From contig JAEDMD010000062.1 in the NCBI GenBank assembly GCA_016303195.1, positions 1 through 10,124 on the forward strand: a stretch of 10,124 nt of DNA, read 5' to 3'. Positions 1 through 7,024 of the stretch are shown here, one piece after another; position 1 is the first letter of the stretch, and each line of letters opens with the position of its first letter. The notes below the pieces were generated by a model that worked only from the letters and a program-made list of their open reading frames with translations, made no database searches and had not been told where the DNA came from. Source of the DNA: Oscillospiraceae bacterium (GTDB taxonomy: Bacteria > Bacillota > Clostridia > Oscillospirales > Ruminococcaceae). The translations under genes and the position numbers were made by a program.

Positions 1-566
1 CACGTGAGACTATCACCGATGAGGGATACTGGCTTGACCTTGATTCAGGTGATATTTTCCGTACCGAGAACATCCGCCCATATAAGGCGATGAAGTACAT
101 CAAGACCGAGGATGCGAAGTTTGACCTGTATGCAGTAAATGAGCTTTATCTTTATCCCGGCGGCATGAACAGGAGAGTACGCTGGGAGAATGCGGAAAAT
201 TTCACAGCTGAGGAAAAGGACTATAAACAGGCGCTTTCAAAGGCAGATCAGACAATTTCAGCGGCGGTGAAAAGGGCAAAGAACGAACTGAAAAACACCC
301 TTTCACGGCCGTATGCGGCAGTGCTGATAAAGTTTGACTCGATAGAATATGCCGCAGATGGTCACGGTGTTATGAAATGCGGTGATGAGACAATTGCACT
401 CAGAAGTTTTTCAGCGTATCCGAATTCCTGCGAAACTCTCAGACTTGCTGCGGGAAATCTCAGCGGCGGCGCAGTTTTCGGCGGACTTTTCTATGATGCA
501 CAGTCACACCGATTCACGCTCAGTCCATTTTCAGTTGTCACAGAAAATGACATCATAAGGCTCTAA
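1..566 (+). CDS. C-terminal part of a probable SWIM zinc-finger family protein (YehQ-like), 5' end outside window
   Basis: The frame is open from the left edge (first full codon at base 3) to TAA at 564-566, giving 187 C-terminal residues. An ATG at 90 is only an internal methionine: the upstream codons read on without a stop and no ribosome binding site precedes it. The visible part has a beta-rich start with aromatic and acidic residues (EGYWLDLDSGDIF), a lysine/glutamate-rich helical stretch in the middle, and a glycine-rich beta-like C-terminus (GGAVFGGLFYDAQ). The CxCx(n)CxH SWIM motif itself is not in this fragment. The SWIM assignment comes only from position: this slot, ahead of the MoxR, DUF5682 and VWA genes, is usually held by a SWIM protein. 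It could instead be another operon-specific protein. Confidence 0.5.
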   Translation, partial: RETITDEGYWLDLDSGDIFRTENIRPYKAMKYIKTEDAKFDLYAVNELYLYPGGMNRRVRWENAENFTAEEKDYKQALSKADQTISAAVKRAKNELKNTLSRPYAAVLIKFDSIEYAADGHGVMKCGDETIALRSFSAYPNSCETLRLAAGNLSGGAVFGGLFYDAQSHRFTLSPFSVVTENDIIRL

Positions 567-576
567 GGAGGAAGTT

Positions 577-2436
577 ATGGAAGTTAAAACAAATCCCTTT
601 TACGAACTCAGAAACAGACTCTATGCTTCGGCAGCGGCAGGCTGTTCGCTCATGGCTGAGGATTTCCGTCTGAAACGTGCGATAGAGGCATTTCAGCCAA
701 TGTCCGAAGCGAATAAGGTTTTCGGCAAGCTGTATGCAATGTGTAATTCTCTTATTTCCTCTGAAAATAAAGCCGCTGATATCATAGACTGTATTGCCCT
801 TGCAGATGCCCTTGCAGTAACACAGGGAACATTCAGCGATGACAGCGAAACTTCACCTGCCGAGCCGAATGATTACATAAAACCTGCCCGCCTGACAGTC
901 AATGAGATCGAGGAGATAAAAGAAAAGATACGCAAGACCCAGTATACCCAGCAAGTGCTGGATGAACGCTTTTTCAGCAAGATAACCGATCCGAGACTGC
1001 TTTCATCGTTACTTGAAGTTGCAGGAAAAAACGGAGCAGGTGTTGTTGATATGCTCATAAGTCTTGAATCTGTTTACGGTGAAAAAATAATTCCATTGCT
1101 TTTTGATTCTCTTGATCTTAATGAAGAAAAAGCAACAGGCAATCAGATAAGATTCATAAGCAGTGTTTACCGTGACAAGTACAATGACAAATACATCGAA
1201 CTTGCCGAGAACGAGAATAATCCGCAGGGAATACGTATAGCCGCTATTGAGGCGATGGCATATTCAACGGAAAACGAGGAACGTCTTATCACTCTTTACA
1301 AGATATCAAAGGGCAAGGTCAAGAATGCGGCATTGCTTTCACTTGCAAAGATGAATTCACCTGCCGCAGAAGATCCAATCCGAAAAATGGCAGAAAAGCC
1401 GAAGAAGTCAAATTTTGAATTCTTGGTTGCATCAGGCGGTGAAGCCGCCACCGAATATGCAAGGAAAGAGCTGCTTTACATCATGGAAAACGGCACGAAG
1501 GATAAAGACCCCGAACATCCTTTCTGGCTTGGATTTTTTCGTCTGCTGGACAATAAGAAGGATGTGGAGGATATATTCGTCAAGTGGGTAGATAAGCACA
1601 GTGATAAGGATTTTGTCCCTTACAGCAAGGAACCTGATTATCCTTCCCTCAATGAGCCGCTTATATGGAATCTTTTTACCCACAGCGACAGCAGTTTCCG
1701 TGAACTGATAAGAAAGCTGTACAGTAAATATCCCATAGTATTTGCACTGTCTGCATTTGTTCTGGAGCTGAATGAGGCTCCTGAGACTGCCTGCAAAAAA
1801 ATATGCACCGATCACCGTATCTACGACAGGGATATCATCTATATCCTGAGGCATTTATTCTCAACTCCTGACGGCTGGTACAGGTTAAGACATCATTCCA
1901 TCTATGATAAGGATGACTATAAAAATATAAAACTGTTTACGTCTATACCCGATGATATACTCAACTTCATGACCGATCCTATTGTGGTGTATGATCAGAA
2001 AGATATGAAAAAGCTGCTCAAAACAGGTAAGGAATGTGATATAGCCGCTGAGAATATGAAGCAGAGATGCACTCTTTTCCAGCACCTTCTCAGTATATGT
2101 CCGCCCTCAGACAAGGAAAGGGTCAGGGATGCCGCTGAAAAGTTCGCATGGAATATGATAAGGAATTATCCCTGTGATGAGGCTATGAGACTTCTGCCCC
2201 TTGTAACGGACAGGCCAATGGAGGGCATTGCTTTCAGATACGCTATGATGTCTATGGAAAAATACAGCAGTATCACATGGATATATTATCTCAGAGGCTT
2301 CGGACTTCCCGAAGATGCCGTGGCAAACGATATGAAGAAGATGAAAAAATACCTTGAAGAACATCCTGAGTTCAACAACGAGATAAGGATGAAGGCAGTA
2401 ACGGAGTTGCTCAGATTCTATGATGTAAAGGAGTAA
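577..2436 (+). CDS. HEAT-like helical repeat protein, probable scaffold of the MoxR/VWA operon
   Basis: A 619-residue protein with no signal peptide or membrane segment, so cytoplasmic. The start is fixed by AAGGAGG at 565-571, 5 nt before ATG 577. Residues 1-85 form a helical N-terminal region, followed by an acidic, probably flexible linker (about 86-105). From about 135 to 300 there are paired amphipathic helices of HEAT type. The clearest are around residues 216-229 (GIRIAAIEAMAY) and 246-259 (KVKNAALLSLAKM), spaced 30 residues apart. The rest is also mostly helical and rich in charged residues. No catalytic motif is visible. HEAT-type repeats usually bind other proteins, so an adaptor or substrate-recognition role for the ATPase is inferred. 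I did not recognise a specific named family. DUF5691 or DUF4132-like proteins occupy similar operon slots elsewhere and should be compared. Stop codons are doubled (TAA TAA at 2434-2439). Confidence 0.8.
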   Translation: MEVKTNPFYELRNRLYASAAAGCSLMAEDFRLKRAIEAFQPMSEANKVFGKLYAMCNSLISSENKAADIIDCIALADALAVTQGTFSDDSETSPAEPNDYIKPARLTVNEIEEIKEKIRKTQYTQQVLDERFFSKITDPRLLSSLLEVAGKNGAGVVDMLISLESVYGEKIIPLLFDSLDLNEEKATGNQIRFISSVYRDKYNDKYIELAENENNPQGIRIAAIEAMAYSTENEERLITLYKISKGKVKNAALLSLAKMNSPAAEDPIRKMAEKPKKSNFEFLVASGGEAATEYARKELLYIMENGTKDKDPEHPFWLGFFRLLDNKKDVEDIFVKWVDKHSDKDFVPYSKEPDYPSLNEPLIWNLFTHSDSSFRELIRKLYSKYPIVFALSAFVLELNEAPETACKKICTDHRIYDRDIIYILRHLFSTPDGWYRLRHHSIYDKDDYKNIKLFTSIPDDILNFMTDPIVVYDQKDMKKLLKTGKECDIAAENMKQRCTLFQHLLSICPPSDKERVRDAAEKFAWNMIRNYPCDEAMRLLPLVTDRPMEGIAFRYAMMSMEKYSSITWIYYLRGFGLPEDAVANDMKKMKKYLEEHPEFNNEIRMKAVTELLRFYDVKE

Positions 2437-2441
2437 TAACA

Positions 2442-3527
2442 ATGGCACAGGAAATTCTCAGGCTGTCGGCAGAACAGCTTTATAAGAATGAAATAGATGC
2501 ACTTATCGCAAACGAGACCGCCCCCATTCCAAAGGGCTGGCAGATGTCGCCTAAGTCGGTGCTGACATATATTTTAGGCGGAAAAGTCGGTGATACAGTC
2601 ATAACCCCAAAGTATATGGGCGATAAGCGTGTAGTTGAGATATGCATAGCAACACTTGTGACCGATCGTGCGCTTTTGCTCATAGGCGAGCCGGGAACGG
2701 CTAAATCATGGCTTTCCGAGCATCTCACAGCGGCTATCAACGGCAATTCATCGCAGGTAATTCAGGGTACGGCAGGCACAACCGAGGAGCAGATACGCTA
2801 TTCGTGGAATTATGCAATGCTCCTTGCAAAAGGTCCGTCCTTTGAATCGCTTGTAAAAAGTCCGATATATAACGCAATGGAGACAGGTACTATCGCAAGA
2901 TTTGAGGAAATATCAAGATGTGCCAGTGAAGTGCAGGATGCGCTGATATCCATACTTTCCGAAAAGCGCATATCCATCCCCGAACTTTCCGAGGAAGTAG
3001 CGGCTAAGAAGGGATTCTCCATAATTGCTACTGCAAACACCCGTGACAAGGGCGTAAATGAAATGTCATCGGCGCTGAAAAGACGATTCAATATTGTTAT
3101 CCTGCCGCCTCCGTCGGATATGGATACAGAAATAAATATCGTCAAGACCCGTGTTGCACAGCTTTCAAAGGATATGGAGCTTAATGCAGAAATGCCGACA
3201 GACAGCGATTTCGAGAAGGTAGTTACTGTATTCCGTGAACTCCGTGACGGACAGACTCTTGACGGACAGCTCAAAGTCAAGCCTACAAGCGGAGTGCTTT
3301 CATCGGCTGAGGCGATCTCTCTCATGGTCAACAGCATGGCGCTGGCAGGCAGTTTCGGAAGCGGAAAAGTTACCGATTCAGAGCTTGCCGCCGCATTGCA
3401 GGGGGCAGTTGTAAAGGACGATTCCAAAGATAAAGCCGCATGGGAGGAATATCTTGAAAACATCATGCGAAAAAAGGGCAAGGACTACGCTTCACTCTAT
3501 GCGGAATGTAAGGAGCGCAACGCATAA
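2442..3527 (+). CDS. MoxR-family AAA+ ATPase, YehL type
   Basis: A 361-residue AAA+ ATPase, the usual length for MoxR proteins. AAAGGAG at 2427-2433 lies 8 nt before the ATG. Walker A is GEPGTAKS at residues 82-89. The Walker B position reads ARFEEISR (152-159), so the usual Asp-Glu pair is Glu-Glu (E155, E156). It is followed by the MoxR-typical run VQDALISILSEKRI. Sensor 1 is N199 in IIATANTRD, and R214/R215 in ALKRRFNIV are arginine-finger candidates. The lid region reads PTSGVLSSAEAI (about 281-292), where many MoxR proteins have a sensor-2 arginine; none is evident. MoxR ATPases work as hexameric chaperones with VWA-domain partners, and such a partner is encoded two genes downstream. Cytoplasmic. 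The 3' end overlaps the next start by one base (TAATG). Substrate unknown. Confidence 0.95.
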   Translation: MAQEILRLSAEQLYKNEIDALIANETAPIPKGWQMSPKSVLTYILGGKVGDTVITPKYMGDKRVVEICIATLVTDRALLLIGEPGTAKSWLSEHLTAAINGNSSQVIQGTAGTTEEQIRYSWNYAMLLAKGPSFESLVKSPIYNAMETGTIARFEEISRCASEVQDALISILSEKRISIPELSEEVAAKKGFSIIATANTRDKGVNEMSSALKRRFNIVILPPPSDMDTEINIVKTRVAQLSKDMELNAEMPTDSDFEKVVTVFRELRDGQTLDGQLKVKPTSGVLSSAEAISLMVNSMALAGSFGSGKVTDSELAAALQGAVVKDDSKDKAAWEEYLENIMRKKGKDYASLYAECKERNA

Positions 3528-5746
3528 TGGCTGAGTATTACGGCGTAAGGCATCTTTCACCGTCATGTTCGCTTTACGTGCATGAATTTCTCGACAAGGC
3601 TGATCCCGATATCGTGCTTATTGAAGGGCCGTCAGACCTCAGCGGTCTGATAGACGGTCTGATGGACAGCCGTGTCCGTTTCCCTGCGGCGATACTTGCG
3701 TATACGACCGAAGCACCTGTGCGTACTGTAATGTACCCGCTTGCATATTTTTCACCTGAGCTGAATGCAATGCAATGGGCGGCGTATCACAATAAACCCG
3801 TGGAATTCTGCGATCTGCCGTCAGGATGTCTGCTTGCTGAAGAATATGAAAACGACGATATACCTGACGGTGAAAGTGTTTACAGTAAGCTGGAAAAGCT
3901 GACAGGAATGGACAACGAGACTTTCTGGGAGAGCCGTTTTGAACATTCTGATAACTACAATGATTTTATAGCGGCAGTTGAGGAATACGGAAAATCGATA
4001 CGTGAATTCTCGGTATCGGATGAACGGAATGAACTGCGTGAAGCCTATATGCGGCGAAGAATAGCGGAATCGGAGAAAAAATACGGAAAAGCGGCAGTAA
4101 TAACAGGTGCGTTCCATACAAGCGGTATCAAGAATGTGCCTTATACCGATGCAGACAAAAAGCTGATGGATGATCTGAAAATTGCTCCCTCAAAAGCTAC
4201 ACTTATGCCCTATTCATACTACCGTTTGTCTTCACGTTCGGGATATGGAGCAGGCAGTAAAGCACCGGGGTATTTTGAGATGCTTTACAGGAACAAATGC
4301 AGGGGAGTTTCCGACAGGACACCTGCGGAATATCTTTCAAGGCTTGCAGGATATCAGCGAGAGCATGGATATTCCTCATCTTCTGCGGAGGTAATTGAAG
4401 CGCTCAGACTTGCTGAAACACTTGCGGTCATGAGAGGCGGACGGCTTCCGTCACTGGCAGATCTGCGTGATGCGGCGGTTACTTGTCTGGGACACGGAAG
4501 TTTTGGAGAGATATCCCTTGCCTGCGCTTCGGTCGAGATCGGTTCGAGGATAGGTGAACTTCCCGAAGGAACGGTCTGCACTTCAGTTCAGGAAGATTTC
4601 ATGCATCAGCTCAAAGAGCTGAAACTTGACAGATTCCGTACTGCGGCTGTTCAGGAACTTGCTCTTGACCTGCGTGAAAATCTTCGTGTAAAATCTGAAA
4701 AGTCGGCATTCCTTGACCTCAATCGTTCGTTCTTCATGCACAGGCTCATACAGGCAGGCGTAAAGTTCGGAGAGCAGATAAGGGTAAGTCAGGACAATGC
4801 CACATGGTCGGAAAAATGGAATGTAAGCTGGTCTCCCGAAACGGAGATACAGATAGTTGAAGCATCGCTGAAAGGCGACACAGTTGAGGAAGCGGCAAGA
4901 GCATCGCTGGATATGAAACTTCTCGGAAGCACATCAATAAGCGACACGGCAAACACGCTGTATACGGCGCTTTTGTGCGGATTGCCCGACTGCATAAAGA
5001 CAGCGGCATCGACAGTTCAGAAAATGGCAGTTGACTGTGCATCGCCAATGGAGGAAGGAAAAACCATCGGCATACTGTCAGCAACAGTCAGATTCGGAAG
5101 CATACGAAAGCTCGATCCTGAACCTCTGACAGACATAATCAGCCAGCTTTTCCTGAAATTCTGCCTGCAAGCATATTCCGCCTGCATATGCGACGAAAAT
5201 GCCGCCGAGGAAATGATAACAGCGATAACGGCAGTCTATGATGCTTGTCTTGCTCATGATTTTCTTGATAGTGAGCGGCTGAAAAAGGTGCTGTCAGAGT
5301 TGTCGGATTCTGATGTTGTAAATCCGCTGATATCAGGATTCGCCTGTGCATTGCTTGCTGAAAAAGGCGAAATATCCAACGAAAAGATGTCGGAACTTGT
5401 GTCACGCAGACTTTCGAGAGGAACACCTCCTGCGGAAGCGGCGGCATGGTTTGAGGGACTTGCAAGGCGAAACCGCCGAAGTCTTATTATCAGGCTGACC
5501 TTGTGGGAAAAGCTGTGTACATTTATAGACGGACTTGACGATGAAGAATTCAAACCTGTCCTAATTGCGCTGAGGCGGACATTTGCGGAATTCACACCTG
5601 CCGAGAAAAATGACATCGCTGAGAATATCGGCGAAGTTCTGGGGATTTCCGCAGAGCAGGCGGCTGAGATAATTACCGCAGAGGTCACAGCCGAGGAACA
5701 GCAGACCATTGACGAGCTGGACGATTTTGATTTTGGAGATATATGA
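3527..5746 (+). CDS. DUF5682 family protein (YehM type), N-terminal TraB/TIKI-like hydrolase domain suspected
   Basis: A 739-residue cytoplasmic protein with no signal peptide. Its ATG shares one base with the upstream stop, and AAGGAG sits at 3510-3515. The start MAEYYGVRHLSP plus VLIEGPSD (30-37) is typical of DUF5682/YehM. The N-terminal part (about 1-230) has alternating strands and helices with GVRH at 6-9, E33 in IEGPSD, a conserved-looking ERNELREAYMRRRI helix (166-179) and GAFH at 194-197. That order resembles the TraB/PrgY/TIKI hydrolase fold with its two GX2H motifs. The fold is my inference. The remaining ~500 residues are mostly helical, and the last 18 are strongly acidic (TIDELDDFDFGDI). 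The length is close to E. coli YehM (about 760 residues, recalled). The position between MoxR and VWA genes suggests it is the effector or client of that pair. The biochemical activity is unknown. Confidence 0.87.
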   Translation: MAEYYGVRHLSPSCSLYVHEFLDKADPDIVLIEGPSDLSGLIDGLMDSRVRFPAAILAYTTEAPVRTVMYPLAYFSPELNAMQWAAYHNKPVEFCDLPSGCLLAEEYENDDIPDGESVYSKLEKLTGMDNETFWESRFEHSDNYNDFIAAVEEYGKSIREFSVSDERNELREAYMRRRIAESEKKYGKAAVITGAFHTSGIKNVPYTDADKKLMDDLKIAPSKATLMPYSYYRLSSRSGYGAGSKAPGYFEMLYRNKCRGVSDRTPAEYLSRLAGYQREHGYSSSSAEVIEALRLAETLAVMRGGRLPSLADLRDAAVTCLGHGSFGEISLACASVEIGSRIGELPEGTVCTSVQEDFMHQLKELKLDRFRTAAVQELALDLRENLRVKSEKSAFLDLNRSFFMHRLIQAGVKFGEQIRVSQDNATWSEKWNVSWSPETEIQIVEASLKGDTVEEAARASLDMKLLGSTSISDTANTLYTALLCGLPDCIKTAASTVQKMAVDCASPMEEGKTIGILSATVRFGSIRKLDPEPLTDIISQLFLKFCLQAYSACICDENAAEEMITAITAVYDACLAHDFLDSERLKKVLSELSDSDVVNPLISGFACALLAEKGEISNEKMSELVSRRLSRGTPPAEAAAWFEGLARRNRRSLIIRLTLWEKLCTFIDGLDDEEFKPVLIALRRTFAEFTPAEKNDIAENIGEVLGISAEQAAEIITAEVTAEEQQTIDELDDFDFGDI

Positions 5747-5747
5747 T

Positions 5748-6911
5748 ATGGACGAAAAGCAGATATTGAAACGCTGGCGGCTGATACTCGGCGCAGAAAC
5801 GCAGTCACAGTTTGAAACACTTGGAGGCGGCGGACTTTCGGAGGAGGACATATTAATGGATTCAGCGCTTTCGCAGATATACGGCGGAGGCGGAAAAGGA
5901 AGCGGAAAGCTGGGCGGACACGGCCCGTCATCGCCGATCCTTACAAAATGGCTCGGCGACCTGCGTTCACTGTTCTCACCGATGGAAATAAAAGTCATCC
6001 AGAAGGATGCGATCGAACGTAAAGGTTTGAAACAATTGTTATTTGAGCCTGAGATGCTTAACGGACTTGAACCCGATGTTTCCACTGCATCGCTTCTGCT
6101 GATGCTGAAAGACCAGATACCCGAAAAGTCAAAGAACAATGCAAGGGAGTATATACGGCGTATAGTTGAGGACATCAACCGCAGACTTTCGGATGATATC
6201 AGACGTTCGGTAACAGCGGCTCTGAACCGCCGTGAACATTCACCGATACCGTCAGCGGCGGCGCTGGACTATAAAATGACCATTCGGCGCAATCTCAAAA
6301 ACTATGACGAGAAGCGTAAAGTTCTTCTTCCCGAAAAATTCTACTTCTACGAAAGATCGGCAAAGGCAGGTGCAAGAACAGTTATACTTGACATCGACCA
6401 GAGCGGTTCGATGGGAGAATCGGCGATATATTCATCAATAATGGGATGCATCCTTGCAAGCATAAGTTCGGTTCGGACACATATTATCGCATTCGATACA
6501 GAGATACATGACCTGACAGAGCTTTGCAGTGATCCTGTTGATCTGCTTTACGGCATACAGCTTGGCGGCGGAACGGATATCAACAAGTCTGTCGCATATT
6601 GTCAGGAGCTTGTGGCCGAGCCTGAAAAGACAACAATGTTCATCGTCACCGACCTGTATGAAGGCGGAAACAGGGCACAGCTTATCCGCAGACTTGACGA
6701 ACTGAAAAGTTCGGGAGTGAACGTGATAATACTTCTGGCAATTTCTGACAGCGGCAAGCCATGTTTTGATACAGGACTTGCAGAAAAAGCAGCATCACTG
6801 GAAATACCTTGTTTTGCCAGCCCGCCTGAGAAACTGCCAGAACTGCTTGAAGCGGCGCTCAAACGGCGCAGTCTTAAAGTTTTTGAAGAAACAGCATATG
6901 AAAAGAAATAA
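5748..6911 (+). CDS. VWA domain protein (YehP type) with complete MIDAS
   Basis: A 387-residue protein from ATG 5748, one base after the upstream TGA (5744-5746). GGAG at 5735-5738 supports this start; a TTG further upstream at 5709 would overlap the previous gene and lacks a ribosome binding site. Residues 1-60 hold a helix and a glycine-rich stretch (GGGGL, YGGGGKGSGKLGG, 26-57). Residues 60-200 are helical and basic. The VWA domain runs from about 208 to 375. Its metal site is complete: D217, S219 and S221 in DIDQSGSMG, T276 in GGGTDI and D302 in IVTDLYEGG. No signal peptide or membrane anchor, so it acts in the cytoplasm. VWA proteins of this type pair with a MoxR ATPase, and here it probably works with the ATPase at 2442-3527 on the DUF5682 protein. 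Last gene of the operon. Confidence 0.93.
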   Translation: MDEKQILKRWRLILGAETQSQFETLGGGGLSEEDILMDSALSQIYGGGGKGSGKLGGHGPSSPILTKWLGDLRSLFSPMEIKVIQKDAIERKGLKQLLFEPEMLNGLEPDVSTASLLLMLKDQIPEKSKNNAREYIRRIVEDINRRLSDDIRRSVTAALNRREHSPIPSAAALDYKMTIRRNLKNYDEKRKVLLPEKFYFYERSAKAGARTVILDIDQSGSMGESAIYSSIMGCILASISSVRTHIIAFDTEIHDLTELCSDPVDLLYGIQLGGGTDINKSVAYCQELVAEPEKTTMFIVTDLYEGGNRAQLIRRLDELKSSGVNVIILLAISDSGKPCFDTGLAEKAASLEIPCFASPPEKLPELLEAALKRRSLKVFEETAYEKK

Positions 6912-6916
6912 CAATC

Positions 6917-6946
6917 GGGCAGGGGAGAAATAATTCTCCTCTGCCT
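6917..6946 (+). terminator. Stable hairpin after the VWA gene, no U-tract
   Basis: Bases 6917-6929 (GGGCAGGGGAGAA) pair with 6934-6946 (TTCTCCTCTGCCT) over 13 positions, two of them G-U, with an ATAA loop. The hairpin starts 5 nt after the VWA stop. It is not followed by a run of T (next bases TGCCATAAAGATG), so it is not a classical intrinsic terminator. It may be an inefficient terminator, a transcript-end stabiliser, or a Rho-assisted site. It marks the probable end of the five-gene operon. Confidence 0.5.
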
Positions 6947-6967
6947 GCCATAAAGATGAAGAATAAG

Positions 6968-7002
6968 AACTTGTTTGCATATGTATTATATGCTGACAAA
7001 TT
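6968..7002. promoter_or_regulatory. 35-bp imperfect palindrome upstream of the GH26 gene, candidate operator
   Basis: The symmetry centre is base 6985. The inner arms GCATAT (6977-6982) and ATATGC (6988-6993) are perfect, with a GTATT spacer. Exactly in register further out are TTGT (6971-6974) with ACAA (6996-6999), and AA (6968-6969) with TT (7001-7002). In total 12 of 15 arm positions match. Being A+T-rich, it would make a weak RNA hairpin, so a protein-binding site on DNA is more likely. It lies 23 bp upstream of the GH26 start. The LysR protein of the same unit is the obvious candidate binder, but the centre does not fit the T-N11-A rule of LysR sites. No convincing -35/-10 pair was found around it. 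Confidence 0.5.
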
Positions 7003-7024
7003 TCGGATATACTAAGGAGTAAAA

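Larger units (their letters stand above)
1..6911 (+). other. Five-gene operon: probable SWIM protein, HEAT-like protein, MoxR ATPase, DUF5682 protein, VWA protein
   Basis: Five same-strand reading frames follow each other with junctions of 10 nt, 5 nt, a 1-nt overlap and 1 nt, and no terminator or promoter-sized gap between them. Each internal start has its own Shine-Dalgarno sequence. The combination MoxR AAA+ ATPase, DUF5682 protein and VWA protein matches E. coli yehL, yehM and yehP in type, order and approximate size, and E. coli yehQ next door encodes a SWIM protein. The comparison is from memory and not from a search. The start of the operon and its promoter lie left of the window. Confidence 0.85.

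Noticed and set aside
2810..3481. Long open frame on the - strand (223 residues) inside the MoxR gene
   Set aside because: It is serine-rich, low in recognisable structure and fully antisense to a gene with complete AAA+ motifs. It has no ribosome binding site. It is a composition shadow.
5709..5747. TTG start giving a 400-residue VWA protein
   Set aside because: It lies within the end of the DUF5682 gene without a ribosome binding site. ATG 5748 has GGAG at suitable distance and the close coupling typical of this operon.
5254..6178. Two overlapping - strand open frames (225 and 205 residues) across the DUF5682/VWA junction
   Set aside because: Both are antisense to well-supported genes, cover each other in different frames, and are rich in Ser, Pro and Arg as expected from the complement of these codons.
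7008..7013. TATACT as a -10 box for the GH26 gene
   Set aside because: A start site there would fall at or after the ribosome binding site (7014-7019), and no -35 box lies 16-18 bp upstream.
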